Source: Pipra filicauda
Taxonomy: Eukaryota; Chordata; Aves; Passeriformes; Pipridae
DNA length: 64,000 bases
Direction: 5' to 3'
Assembly: GCF_003945595.2 (NCBI RefSeq)
Contig: NW_024104366.1
Coordinates: 744,001 to 808,000 of the forward strand
Shown: in pieces, positions 51,106-60,257 of the stretch
Numbering within the stretch: the stretch's first letter is position 1
Layout: each line of letters starts with the position of its first letter
Translations under genes and position numbers: made by a program
Notes under the pieces: generated by a model
Seen by the model: only the letters and a program-made list of their open reading frames with translations
What the model was told of the DNA's origin: nothing
The model's database searches: none

Positions 51106-51413
51106 TTAACAAAAACCGTGAAGAGGAGAAGCATCGCAGTATGGAGGCTGGCCCTTCAAAGGCCGTGGACATGTGTATTCATTTGGCTGGGAGTTTGGAA
51201 AATACCGGTATGGTGGGTAGTCCGGTAGTACAGGGCAGTCTGTAAAAGCCTGTGTGATTTTATTCTTGGCTTGTATGTTTTCACTGTCAATGAAAATACA
51301 GTGATTCAGTTTCTCTGAACTGAGTGAAAAGGCCACAGATGCCAAATCTGAGAGTGCTTTTTGCTGACACCTTAGATCCAGAAGCACTCTGGCGGCTGTG
51401 TAGGTGCTAGGGT
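51106..51413 (-). CDS. Candidate terminal exon of an unrecognised gene
   Basis: A minus-strand frame of about 102 codons, bounded upstream by TGA and downstream by TAA, with no internal ATG start. It therefore reads as an exon rather than a whole gene. It begins near DTYPSTYTAARVLLDLR, continues with a Leu/Ser-rich stretch (ALSDLASVAFSLSSEKL), then a Pro/Tyr-rich tail (VLPDYPPYRYFPNSQPNEY) and ends ASPLHGFC. Codon composition and residue mix look genuinely protein-like. An AATAAA follows at 51069-51074. The only acceptor that excludes the upstream stop is CACTGAG|AT at about 51414, which has a poor pyrimidine tract. It could be a real last exon, a decayed gene, or a chance frame. I do not recognise the family. 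Confidence 0.35.
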
Positions 51414-51419
51414 AGGTAT

Positions 51420-52340
51420 CTCAGTGCCTCTGATGCAAGGGAGCTCCACCCCATCTGCTTGCTAGGAAGACTCCACAGTGGGTGTTTACAGAAAAGAAAG
51501 TTCCATTCTTTCTGGGCCAGGGTCTAAGCAGATCTGCTGGACTAAAACTTCTCTGTAGCACAGGAAATGTCTGGTTTCATCCTCTTTTTTTCTTATGCCC
51601 TGTGCTAAACGCCAAATCTGTGATTGCTTATGAATGTACTTAACTTTACTACTGTAAATAATTCCATTCAACTTAATAGGGTTATTCATAGTCAAGTTGA
51701 GCATGTGTGTTCAATGTTTAAAAGATCAGACACTGGAGAAGATGGTTGCTGTGCCATTTAGGGCTGGCAATTCCATCCCTTAGGCCCTGGTGTCCTTGTA
51801 TGGAATGATTTCATTTTATGCGGACTTCGCTTTGTTCTCCACATGTCAACCCTCAGTACGTGCACAATTAATACATACCAGGGCTGGATACTTCTTCCTT
51901 AGATATTGTATGAAAAGAAAAAAAATGAAGCAAATGGAAATTTAAATTCAATTCCTGTCCAGTGTGCTGCCCGGTTATAAAACAATCAGAATACTTTTAT
52001 GCTGAAAACAACAATTATCACTTTTGACAAAGAAGAGGCCTGCCTGGTTTATGTAATTTTTTTTTTCTTTTCTTTTAACTGACTTGTAAACATGTAAACT
52101 GCTAGAAACCACAGCAAAGGTTTGGGATGTGCAAATACAGTGAAAAGCAGCCCCCCTCCAAAGGAACTTGCAGTCAAGCGGCAAGTTGTGACAGCCTGAG
52201 AGGAGACACACGGTTGTCTGGATTTGGCCAAAAGGCATTGAATGAAAACACAACATGGATAAGGAGAAGCTTTTAGGACATTATTAAATTAGGGGATTAA
52301 AGGTTGTGTTTTGCAGAAGGGTTAAATATGAAGAAAAATA
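51420..52340. other. Intergenic DNA, no gene seen
   Basis: If the 51.1-kb frame is a terminal exon, its upstream intron would lie here. I see no convincing second exon in this stretch. Confidence 0.5.
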
Positions 52341-52735
52341 TGGTCATAGAAAACAGGACTGGAAGAGACCCAAAGCAGTTATTCATTGCTGTCCCAATTG
52401 CTTTCAGTTGTAATCTCCCAGAGTGCTTGCGGCTCCCTCCAGTTTGACATTGTTTGCAGATGTAGTAAGTCTCTACCAGCTTTCAGATCACAAATACATA
52501 TATTGACTAGCTAGTGTGCTAGAGCAGTGTTCTGCATAACACAGGTTGATATACTTTCTAGCTGGACAATTTCTCATTGATAACTCATCATTCTGAATAA
52601 ATTTTTTCCATACTTTGCACCTGTCTTAAGATGCTGTCATAGCTTGCCTGTGAGACTGTTATGTGATACAGCGTCAAAGCCTTAACAAAGCAACAATCAC
52701 TCATATCTTCACTGGATTTTAGGCTTGCTGTTTGC
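52340..52735 (-). mobile_element. Ancient CR1/L3-like LINE remnant
   Basis: Begins CATAGAAAACAGGACTGGAA, the inverted 3' terminus typical of old amniote CR1/L3 elements (CATAGAATCATAGGACTGGAAG type). Towards its end it has GCCTGTGAGACTGTTATGTG and CGTCAAAGCCTTAACAAAG, which resemble the inverted reverse-transcriptase segment. It is strongly diverged. Boundaries and family are approximate. Confidence 0.45.
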
Positions 52736-52854
52736 CTTAAAGAAAATTAACTTAGACTGCTACTAGAAAATCCCTGCTCGTGTCCTTATCTTTGAGGTGC
52801 TTACATAGGAGCTGAATGGTTTGTTCTGATGTCTTCTGATGTCTACTCCTGGAA

Positions 52855-53868
52855 AAGCTGGTAGCCCATGGCTTGGACAAGTGTACCCTCTCCTGGATTA
52901 GGAGCTGGTTGGAGGGTCGGGCCCAGAGAGTGCTGGTGAATGGAGCTGCATCCAGCTGGCAGCCGGTCACCAGTGGTGTTCCCCAGGGGTCTGTGTTGGG
53001 TCCAGTCCTGTTTAACATCTTTATTGATGATTTAGATGAGGGGATTGAGTCCATCATCAGCAAATTTGCTGATGACACCAAATTGGGAGGGAGTGTCGAC
53101 CTGCTGGAAGGCAGGAGGGCTCTGCAGAGGGATCTGGATAGACTGGAGAGATGGGCTGATTCCAATGGGATGAAGTTCAATAAAGCCAAGTGCCGGGTCC
53201 TGCACTTTGGCCACAACAACCCCCTGCAGCGCTACAGGCTGGGCACAGAGTGGCTGGAAAGCAGCCAGGCAGAAAGGGACCTGGGGGTACTAATTGACAG
53301 GAAGCTCAACATGAGCCAACAGTGTGCCCAGGTGGCCAAGAAGGCCAATGGGATCTTGTCCTGTATCAAAAATAGCGTGGCCAGCAGGAGCAAGGAAGTG
53401 ATCCTTCCCCTGTACTCTGCGTTGGTGAGGCCACACCTTGAGTATTGTGTTCAGTTCTGGGCCCCTCAGTTCAGAAAGGATATTGAGGTGCTGGAGCGGG
53501 TCCAGAGAAGAGCAACAAGGCTGGTGAAGGGACTGGAGCATAAGTCCTATGGGGAGAGGCTGAGGGAGCTGGGGTTGTTTAGCCTGGAGAAGAGGAGGCT
53601 CAGAGGTGACCTCATCACCGTCTATAACTACCTGAAGGGAAGTTCTAGCCAGGTGGGGGTTGGTCTCTTCTCTCAGGCACTCAGCAATAGGACAAGGGGG
53701 CACGGGCTTAAGCTCCGCCAGGGGAAATTTAAGTTGGATATCAGGAGAAAATTCTTTACAGAGAGAGTAATCAGGCATTGGAATGGGCTGCCCAGAGAGG
53801 TGGTGGATTCACCATCCCTGGAGATTTTTAAACGCAGATTGGACGTGGCACTGAGTGCCATGATCTAG
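52855..53868 (+). pseudogene. CR1 ORF2 (reverse transcriptase) 3' fragment
   Basis: Open frame of about 335 codons with no authentic start, because the element is 5'-truncated. It contains [20 protein letters not shown], which is the PQGS motif of the fingers/palm, and [11 protein letters not shown] with the catalytic FADD metal-binding pair. After these come the thumb and C-terminal region ([19 protein letters not shown], [31 protein letters not shown]). The N-terminal endonuclease and the first reverse-transcriptase motifs are missing, so it cannot work on its own. Confidence 0.93.
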
Positions 53869-53934
53869 TAAATGGACTGGATTTGGACCAAGGGTTGGAC
53901 TCGATGATCTCGGAGGTCTTTTCCAACCCAATCG

Positions 53935-53980
53935 ATTCTATGATTCTATGATTCTATGATTCTATGATTCTATGATTCTA
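53935..53980 (+). repeat. (ATTCTATG)n CR1 tail microsatellite
   Basis: About five perfect ATTCTATG units closing the CR1 element. A copy of about four units sits at 60222-60257. Confidence 0.95.
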
Positions 53981-54089
53981 TAATCTTTGACATGTATTTA
54001 AAGAATCACAACAAAACTACAACATATAAGACACGGATCCTGAATTTATTGATGTTTTCAGAATTTTCTTAATGAAGTCAGCATTCTTC

Positions 54090-54345
54090 TTTATAGAAAC
54101 AAGTGTCTTCTTGATGACAACAGTCTTAATATCAACAACCATCTTCTTAATAAAAATATCTTCTTAATAAAAACAACTATCTTCTAAAAAAACTATCTAC
54201 TTATTAAAACACTATCTTAAAACGAAACCTTGTCTTCTTAATAAAACTATCTTCTTAATAAAAAACTATCTTCTTATTTAAAAATCTATCTTCTTAATCT
54301 ATCTTCTCTATAAAACAACAATCTTCTTAAAAATCAACAATAGAA
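54090..54345. repeat. AT-rich minisatellite of unit A
   Basis: Degenerate repeats of a roughly 14-20-base core TTCTTAATAAAAACTATC (plus strand). Read on the minus strand this is TTAAGAAGATAG spaced by T-rich bases, a dense series of AAGAAGA purine motifs. The plus strand carries many AATAAA hexamers. Equivalent blocks lie at about 55850-56210 (B), 57715-58080 (C), 59575-59945 (T), 60365-60620 (D) and 62105-62470 (E, partly disrupted near 62370-62420). Confidence 0.9.
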
Positions 54346-54588
54346 AACGTATTTACAGAAAAACATGAAAAACATATGTACAGCATGGCCGATGCCATGG
54401 CCGGCAGGTCCGTCAGTCCTGGAAGAAAAGCAAGGGCACGGTCAGTGCAGTCGGGCCCTGCTGGGTGTTCCCTGTGCCCCCAGCCTGGCACACCCAGCAG
54501 GTGACCCCGGGGCAGGGCATGGCCAGTACGTGCCTGTCGTGCTGCTGGGGGACTGTCCTCATCCCAGCACCATGTCCTCCTCCTCATC

Positions 54589-55158
54589 TTACTGGTCGAC
54601 CTCCATCTCCTCGATCTCATCCACCACATCGACCTCCATCTCTTCATCAAACTCTTGGACGTCCACCTCCATCATCTCCTGTGTGTCCACCACAACGTCG
54701 ACGTCCATCTCTTCTACACTATCTCCAGCAGTCTGTGTAAGGGAGCACAAGCTCAGAGAGGGGTCCCTGTCCCACACCAGCCCCACTGAGCTCCAACCTT
54801 CCTGGGAAGTCAGAGGTTTCCCAGTTGCATGGATTGTCACTGTACCTTGACTGGGAGGAGGTTGCCCATCCTGCTGGGATGGCTGCTGAGCTTCAGACAG
54901 CACAGAGAGTCCAGGACTGACAGGTCTTTTAGGGATCACTTGATGAGCTTTCCCGGGGAGCTGCTCACAGATCGCTGTCAGCAGGGGAATGGCTGCGTTG
55001 TGCTCGTCGCCGGGCCCTGGCAGTTCCACATGGAACACAGGCACAGCTCTGGCAGCTGTGATGTCACAGGAGTTGTGGGACCACTCGGCAGTGGGGATGG
55101 GGATCATGGAATGATGGAATCCTTGAACGGTTTGGCTTGGGAGGGACCTTAAAATCAT
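54589..55158 (-). CDS. Acidic-tail hypothetical protein, copy A
   Basis: Minus-strand frame of 189 codons from ATG at 55158 to TAA at 54589. The first 34 or so residues come from inverted CR1 sequence and the segment next to it. From ARAVPVFHVELPGPGDEHN onward it is non-CR1: a short helix-like stretch (AAIPLLTAICEQL), a Pro/Gln-rich linker (QPSQQDGQPPPSQG), and a tail of repeated Met-Glu-Val-Asp words (EEMEVDVVDEIEEMEVDQ). A possible splice acceptor TGACATCACAG ends at 55056, which would make 55055 the exon start. A DEEEDMVLG-stop segment follows the TAA in frame. No known domain recognised. It could be the last coding exon of a multicopy gene or a relic carried by a satellite. Confidence 0.4.
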   Translation of the reverse strand: MILRSLPSQTVQGFHHSMIPIPTAEWSHNSCDITAARAVPVFHVELPGPGDEHNAAIPLLTAICEQLPGKAHQVIPKRPVSPGLSVLSEAQQPSQQDGQPPPSQGTVTIHATGKPLTSQEGWSSVGLVWDRDPSLSLCSLTQTAGDSVEEMDVDVVVDTQEMMEVDVQEFDEEMEVDVVDEIEEMEVDQ

Positions 55159-55640
55159 CTTTTTTCAACCTGACCAGGTTGCTCAGGGCCCCATCCAAGT
55201 GGTCCTTGAATGTTGCCAGGGATGGGGCATCCACAGCCTCTCTGCACAGCCCCTGCCAGGGCCTCGCCACCCTCACAGGAAACAATATTTTCCTAACATC
55301 AAATCTAACCCTCCCCTCTGTCAGTTTGAATCCCTTGTCTTGTCACTACAGTTGCTGACCAAGAGTCACCCTCCGGCTTCCTTGGAGGCCCCTTCCCAGA
55401 CGGGAAGGTTTCTCCCAGGTCTCCACACAACCTTCTCTTGTCCAGGCTGAAGAGCCCCAACTTTGCCAGCCTGTGTGCAGAGGGGAGGTGCTCGAGGTCC
55501 CTGAGCCCCTTGGTGGCCTGGTGTGGCCTTGCTGCAGCAGTTCCCTGGCCTTGTTGTGTCGGGGACCCCAGAGCTGGAGGCCGCACTGCAGGTGGGGTCT
55601 CCTGAGAGCGCAGCAGAGCGGCACAACCCCCCTGCCCTGC
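55101..55640 (-). mobile_element. Inverted CR1 3' fragment in unit A
   Basis: On the minus strand it reads RRPHLQCGLQLWGPRHNKAR, then FSLDKRRLCGDL, then PWQGLCREAVDAPSL. These are the reverse-transcriptase C-terminal landmarks also visible in the CR1 at 53.4-53.8 kb, but the copy is much more diverged. It ends with the CR1-like terminus GGATTCCATCATTCCATGAT. Confidence 0.9.
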
Positions 55641-56459
55641 TGCCCCCAGGGCTGGGGATGAGCCCAGGACACGGGGGGGGTCTGGGCTGAGAGGGCACAT
55701 TCTAAGGGCCCATGGAACAACAAGAATCTTTGACATGTATTTACGGAAGGGCAATAAACCAACAACATATCAGAGACGTGTACAGAATTTATTGACTTTT
55801 TCCAAATTTTCTTAATAAATCCAGTGTTCTTCTTTACAGAAGCAAGAGTCTTCTTGATGACAACAGTCTTAATATCAAAAACCATCTTCTTCTTTTAAAA
55901 ACAATTATCTTCTTGAAAAAACAACTCTCTTCTTAATAAAAATATCTTCTTAATAAAAACAACTATCTTCTAAATAAAAATATCTACTTAATAAAAAACT
56001 ATCTTCTTAAAAAGGAACCTTATCTTCTTAAAAAACTATCATCTTCATAAAAAGCTATCTTCTTAAATAAAAATCTATCTTCTTTAAAAGGAAACTTATC
56101 TTCTTAAAAAAGCTATCATTCTAATAAAAACTATCTTCTTATTTAAAAACCTATCTTCTTAAACTTTCTTCTTCATAAAACCAACAAACTCCTTAAAAAG
56201 TGAATTATGTAAAACATATTTACAGAAAAAAATGAAAAACATATGTACAGCATGGCCAATTCCATGGCCGGCAGGTCCGTCAGTCCTGGAAGAAAAGCAA
56301 GGGCACGGTCAGTGCAGTCGGGCCCTGCTGGGTGTTCCCTGTGCCCCCAGCCTGGCACGGGTACCCAGCAGGTGACCCCGGGGCAGGGCATGGCCAGTAC
56401 GTGCCTGTCGTGCTGCTGAGGGACTGTCCTCATCCCAGCACCATGTCCTCCTCCTCATC

Positions 56460-57029
56460 TTACTGGTCGACCTCCATCTCCTCGATCTCATCCACCACAT
56501 CAACTTCCATCTCTTCATCAAACTCTTGGACGTCCACCTCCATCCTCTCCTCGGTATCCACCACAACGTCGACGTCCATCTCTTCCTCGGTATCTCCGGC
56601 AGTCTGTGTAAGGGAGCACAAGGTCAGAGAGGGGTCCCTGTCCCACACCAGCCCCACCGAGCTCCAGCCTTCCTGGGAAGTCAGGGGTTTCCCACCTCCA
56701 TGGCTTGGCACTGTACCTTGACTGGGAGGAGGTTGCCCATCCTGCTGGGATGGCTGCAGAGCTCCAGAGAGTAGGATGAGTCCAGGACTCGCGGGTCTCT
56801 CAGGGATCACCTGACGAGGGTGCGCTGTGAGCTGCTCACAGATCGCTGTCAGCAGGGGAATGGCTGCGTTGTGCTCGTCGCCGGGCCCTGGCAGTTCCAC
56901 ATGGAACACGGGCACAGCTCTGGCAGCTGTGATGTCACAGGAGTTGTGGGACCACTCGGCAGTGGGGATGGGGATCATGGAATGATGGAATCCTTGAACG
57001 GTTTGGCTTGGGAGGGACCTTAAAATCAT
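56460..57029 (-). CDS. Acidic-tail hypothetical protein, copy B
   Basis: 189 codons, same architecture and same frame as copy A. The middle differs (EQLTAHPRQVIPERPASPG against the copy-A equivalent) without any length change. The tail reads DTEERMEVDVQEFDEEMEVD and ends EIEEMEVDQ-stop. The Trp codon upstream of the possible acceptor is intact, so the frame stays open into the CR1-derived part. Confidence 0.4.
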   Translation of the reverse strand: MILRSLPSQTVQGFHHSMIPIPTAEWSHNSCDITAARAVPVFHVELPGPGDEHNAAIPLLTAICEQLTAHPRQVIPERPASPGLILLSGALQPSQQDGQPPPSQGTVPSHGGGKPLTSQEGWSSVGLVWDRDPSLTLCSLTQTAGDTEEEMDVDVVVDTEERMEVDVQEFDEEMEVDVVDEIEEMEVDQ

Positions 57030-57505
57030 CTTATTCCAACCTGTCCAGGTTGCTCAGGGCCCCATCCAAGTGGTCCTTGAATGTTGCCAGGGATGGGGCA
57101 TCCACAGCCTCTCTGCACAGCCCCTGCCAGGGCCTCGCCACCCTCACAGGAAACAATACTTTCCTAACATAAAAATCTAACCCTCTGTCAGTTTGAGCCC
57201 ATTCTCCCTTGTCCTGTCACTACAGCTGCTGACCAAGAGTCACCCTCCTTGGAGGCCCCTTCCCAGATGGGAAGGTTTCTCCCAGGTCTCCACACAACCT
57301 TCTCTTGTCCAGGCTGAAGAGCCCCAGCTTTGCCAGCCTGTGTGCAGAGGGGAGGTGCTCGAGGTCCCTGAGCCCCTTGGTGGCCTGGTGTGGCCTTGCT
57401 GCAGCAGTTCCTTGGCCTTGTTGTGTCGGGGACCCCAGAGCTGGAGGCCGCACTGCAGGTGGGGTCTCCTGAGAGCGCAGCAGAGCGGCACAACCCCCCC
57501 TGCCC
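56971..57505 (-). mobile_element. Inverted CR1 3' fragment in unit B
   Basis: Same diverged CR1 reverse-transcriptase end as in unit A, with small indels (for example loss of the GGCTTC-type segment near 57250). Confidence 0.88.
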
Positions 57506-58320
57506 TGCTGCCCCCAGGGCTGGGGATGAGCCCAGGACACGGGGGGGTCTGGGCTGAGAGGGCACATTCTAAGGGCCCATGGAACAACAAGAATCTTTGA
57601 CATGTATTTACGGAAGGGCAATAAACCAACAACATATCAGAGACGTGTACAGAATTTATTGACTTTTTCCAAATTTTCTTAATAAATCCAGTGTTCTTCT
57701 TTACAGAAGCAAGAGTCTTCTTGATGACAACAGTCTTAATATCAACAGCCATCTTCTTAATAAAAACAACTATCTTCTTGAAAAAACAACTCTCTTCTTA
57801 ATAAAAATATCTTCTTAATAAAAACAACTATCTTCTAAACAAAAATATCTACTTAATAAAAAACTATCTTCTTAAAAAGGAACCTTATCTTCTTAAAAAA
57901 ACTATCATCTTAATAAAAAACTATCTTCTTAAATAAAAATCTATCTTCTTTAAAAGGAAACTTATCTTCTTAAAAAAACTATCATTCTAATAAAAACTAT
58001 CTTCTTATTTAAAAACCTATCTTCTTAAACTTTCTTCTTCATAAAACCACAAACTCCTTAAAAAGTGAATTATGTAAAACATATTTACAGAAAAAAATGA
58101 AAAACATATGTACAGCATGGCCGATGCCATGGCCGGCAGGTCCGTCAGTCCTGGAAGAAAAGCAAGGGCACGGTCAGTGCAGTCGGGCCCTGCTGGGTGT
58201 TCCCTGTGCCCCCAGCCTGGCACACCCAGCAGGTGACCCCGGGGCAGGGCATGGCCAGTACGTGCCTGTCGTGCTGCTGGGGGACTGTCCTCATCCCAGC
58301 ACCATGTCCTCCTCCTCATC

Positions 58321-58773
58321 TTACTGGTCGACCTCCATCTCCTCGATCTCATCCACCACATCGACCTCCATCTCTTCATCAAACTCTTGGACGTCCACCT
58401 CCATCCTCTCCTCGGTATCCACCACAACGTCGACGTCCATCTCTTCCTCGGTATCTCCGGCAGTCTGTGTAAGGGAGCACAAGGTCAGAGAGGGGTCCCT
58501 GTCCCACACCAGCCCCACCGAGCAGCCTTCCTGGGAAGTCAGGGGTTTCCCACCTGCATGGCTTGGCACTGTACCTTGACTGGGAGGAGGTTGCCCATCC
58601 TGCTGGGATGGCTGCAGAGCTCCAGACCGTAGGTTGAGTCCAGGACTCGCGGGTCTCTCCGGGATCTCCTGTCGAGGGCGCGCTGTGAGCTGCTCACAGA
58701 TCGCTGTCAGCAGGGGAATGGCTGCGTTGTGCTCGTCGCCGGGCCCTGGCAGTTCCCCATGGAACACGGGCAC
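58321..58773 (-). CDS. Acidic-tail hypothetical protein, copy C
   Basis: Same frame as copies A and B from PVFHGELPGPGDEHN to EIEEMEVDQ-stop. A TGA at 58810-58812 replaces the Trp codon of A and B, closing the frame a few codons upstream of the possible acceptor (at about 58787). The frame downstream of that acceptor stays fully open. It has a 3-base deletion giving EQPSWE where B has ELQPSWE. No ATG lies in the right place, so it reads as an exon. Confidence 0.38.
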   Translation of the reverse strand: MPVFHGELPGPGDEHNAAIPLLTAICEQLTARPRQEIPERPASPGLNLRSGALQPSQQDGQPPPSQGTVPSHAGGKPLTSQEGCSVGLVWDRDPSLTLCSLTQTAGDTEEEMDVDVVVDTEERMEVDVQEFDEEMEVDVVDEIEEMEVDQ

Positions 58774-58828
58774 AGCTCTGGCAGCTGTGATGTCACAGGA
58801 GTTGTGGTGTCACTCGGCACTGGGGATG

Positions 58829-59365
58829 GGGATCATGGAATGATGGAATCCTTGAATGGTTTGACTTGGGAGGGACCTTAAAATCATCTTGTTCCAACCT
58901 GACCAGGTTGCTCAGGGCCCCATCCAAGTGGACCTTGAATGTTGCCAGGGATGGGGCATCCACAGCCTCTCTGCACAGCCCCTGCCAGGGCCTCACCACC
59001 CTCACAGGAAACAATATTTTCCTAACATCAAATCTGACCCTCCCCTCTCTCAGTTTGAACCCCTTGTCCTGTCACTACAGTTGCTGACCAAGAGTCACCC
59101 TCCGGCTTCCTTGGAGGCCCCTTCCCAGACGGGAAGGTTTCTCCCAGGTCTCCACACAACCTTCTCTTGTCCAGGCTGAAGAGCCCCAACTTTGCCAGCC
59201 TGTGTGCAGAGGGGAGGTGCTCGAGGTCCCTGAGCCCCTTGTTGGCCTGGTGTGGCCTTGCTGCAGCAGGTCCCTGGCCTTGTTGTGTCGGGGACCCCAG
59301 AGCTGGAGGCCGCACTGCAGGTGGGGTCTCCTGAGAGCGCAGCAGAGCGGCAGAACCCCCCTGCC
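58829..59365 (-). mobile_element. Inverted CR1 3' fragment in unit C
   Basis: Same diverged CR1 end as in unit A, at the same place in the unit. Confidence 0.88.
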
Positions 59366-59453
59366 CTGCTGCCCCCAGGGCTGGGGATGAGCCCAGGACA
59401 CGGGGGGGGTCTGGGCTGAGAGGGCACATTCTAAGGGCCCATGTAATGACAAT

Positions 59454-60132
59454 AATCTTTGACATGTATTTACAGAAGGGCAATAAACCAACAACATATC
59501 AGAGACGTGTACAGAATTTATTGACTTTTTCCAAATTTTCTTAATAAATCCAGTGTTCTTCTTTACAGAAGCAAGAGTCTTCTTGATGACAACAGTCTTA
59601 ATATCAAAAACCATCTTCTTCTTTTAAAAACAATTATCTCCTTGAAAAAACAACTCTCTTCTTAATAAAAATATCTTCTTAATAAAAACAACTATCTTCT
59701 AAATAAAAATATCTACTTAATAAAAAACTATCTTCTTAAAAAGGAACCTTATCTTCTTAAAAAACTATCATCTTCATAAAAAGCTATCTTCTTAAATAAA
59801 AATCTATCTTCTTTAAAAGGAAACTTATCTTCTTAAAAAAGCTATCATTCTAATAAAAACTATCTTCTTATTTAAAAACCTATCTTCTTAAACTTTCTTC
59901 TTCATAAAACCAACAAACTCCTTAAAAAGTGAATTATGTAAAACATATTTACAGAAAAAAATGAAAAACATATGTACAGCATGGCCAATTCCATGGCCGG
60001 CAGGTCCGTCAGTCCTGGAAGAAAAGCAAGGGCACGGTCAGTGCAGTCGGGCCCTGCTGGGTGTTTCCTGTGCCCCCAGCCTGGCACGGGTACCCAGCAG
60101 GTGACCCCGGGGCAGGGCATGGCCAGTACGTC
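59454..60132 (-). repeat. Truncated array unit T
   Basis: Holds only the AATAAA-bearing edge, the AT-rich minisatellite and the GC block, up to GGCCAGTACGT. There it breaks and joins CR1 tail sequence (CACTGAGTGCCATGATCTAG). It has lost the acidic frame and the inverted CR1. Its minisatellite is almost the same as that of unit B. Confidence 0.93.
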
Positions 60133-60257
60133 CACTGAGTGCCATGATCTAGTAAATGGACTGGATTTGGACCAAGGGTTGGACTCGATGATCTCGGAGG
60201 TCTTTTCCAACCCAATCGATTCTATGATTCTATGATTCTATGATTCTATGATTCTAT
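60133..60257 (+). mobile_element. Duplicated CR1 3' tail
   Basis: A copy of 53849-53981: CACTGAGTGCCATGATCTAG through the (ATTCTATG)n tail, here with one fewer tail unit. It is not an independent insertion, because it starts inside the CR1 coding end and continues straight into a copy of unit A (unit D). Confidence 0.95.

Larger units (their letters stand above)
52853..53980 (+). mobile_element. CR1 LINE, 5'-truncated, young
   Basis: CR1 retrotransposon 3' part: the reverse-transcriptase C-terminal half, a 3' UTR with GGTTGGACTCGATGATCTCG and GGTCTTTTCCAACCCAATCG, and a terminal (ATTCTATG)n tail. The 5' end is truncated mid reverse transcriptase, as is usual for CR1. The frame has no stop from the truncation point to the natural end, so the copy is young compared with those at 16.5 and 18 kb. 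It abuts the tandem array with its tail, and a copy of its last 125-130 bases recurs at 60133. Confidence 0.96.
53982..55724 (-). repeat. Array unit A
   Basis: First unit, 1743 bases, abutting the CR1 tail. Its AT-rich block is shorter than in B, C and E. It is the partner of unit D: by eye the two are identical over the AT block, the GC block, and the acidic frame's N-terminal part, but differ strongly in the acidic tail. Confidence 0.93.
55725..57591 (-). repeat. Array unit B
   Basis: 1867 bases, with a long AT-rich minisatellite. Next to unit C in similarity: their acidic segments differ at only about two positions. Its GC block carries CACGGGTACCCAGCAG where A, C, D and E have CACACCCAGCAG, a variant shared with truncated unit T. 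Confidence 0.93.
57592..59453 (-). repeat. Array unit C
   Basis: 1862 bases. Ends with CATGTAATGACAATAATC, a variant shared with the end of unit D but not with A or B, so unit edges and interiors have different histories. Confidence 0.93.

Noticed and set aside
54631..54744. A 110-115-base intron (GTACAG ... CTTACACAG) inside the acidic frame
   Set aside because: Removing it would shift the acidic tail out of frame and meet a stop. The frame through it is open in all copies, with a 3-base indel in C, so continuous reading is more likely.
54365..54850. Plus-strand Ser/Thr-rich frames (SSSSYWSTSISSISSTTSTS type) repeated in every array unit
   Set aside because: They are the antisense of the acidic minus-strand repeat. 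The minus frame is the one with a protein-like N-terminal part and possible exon signals.
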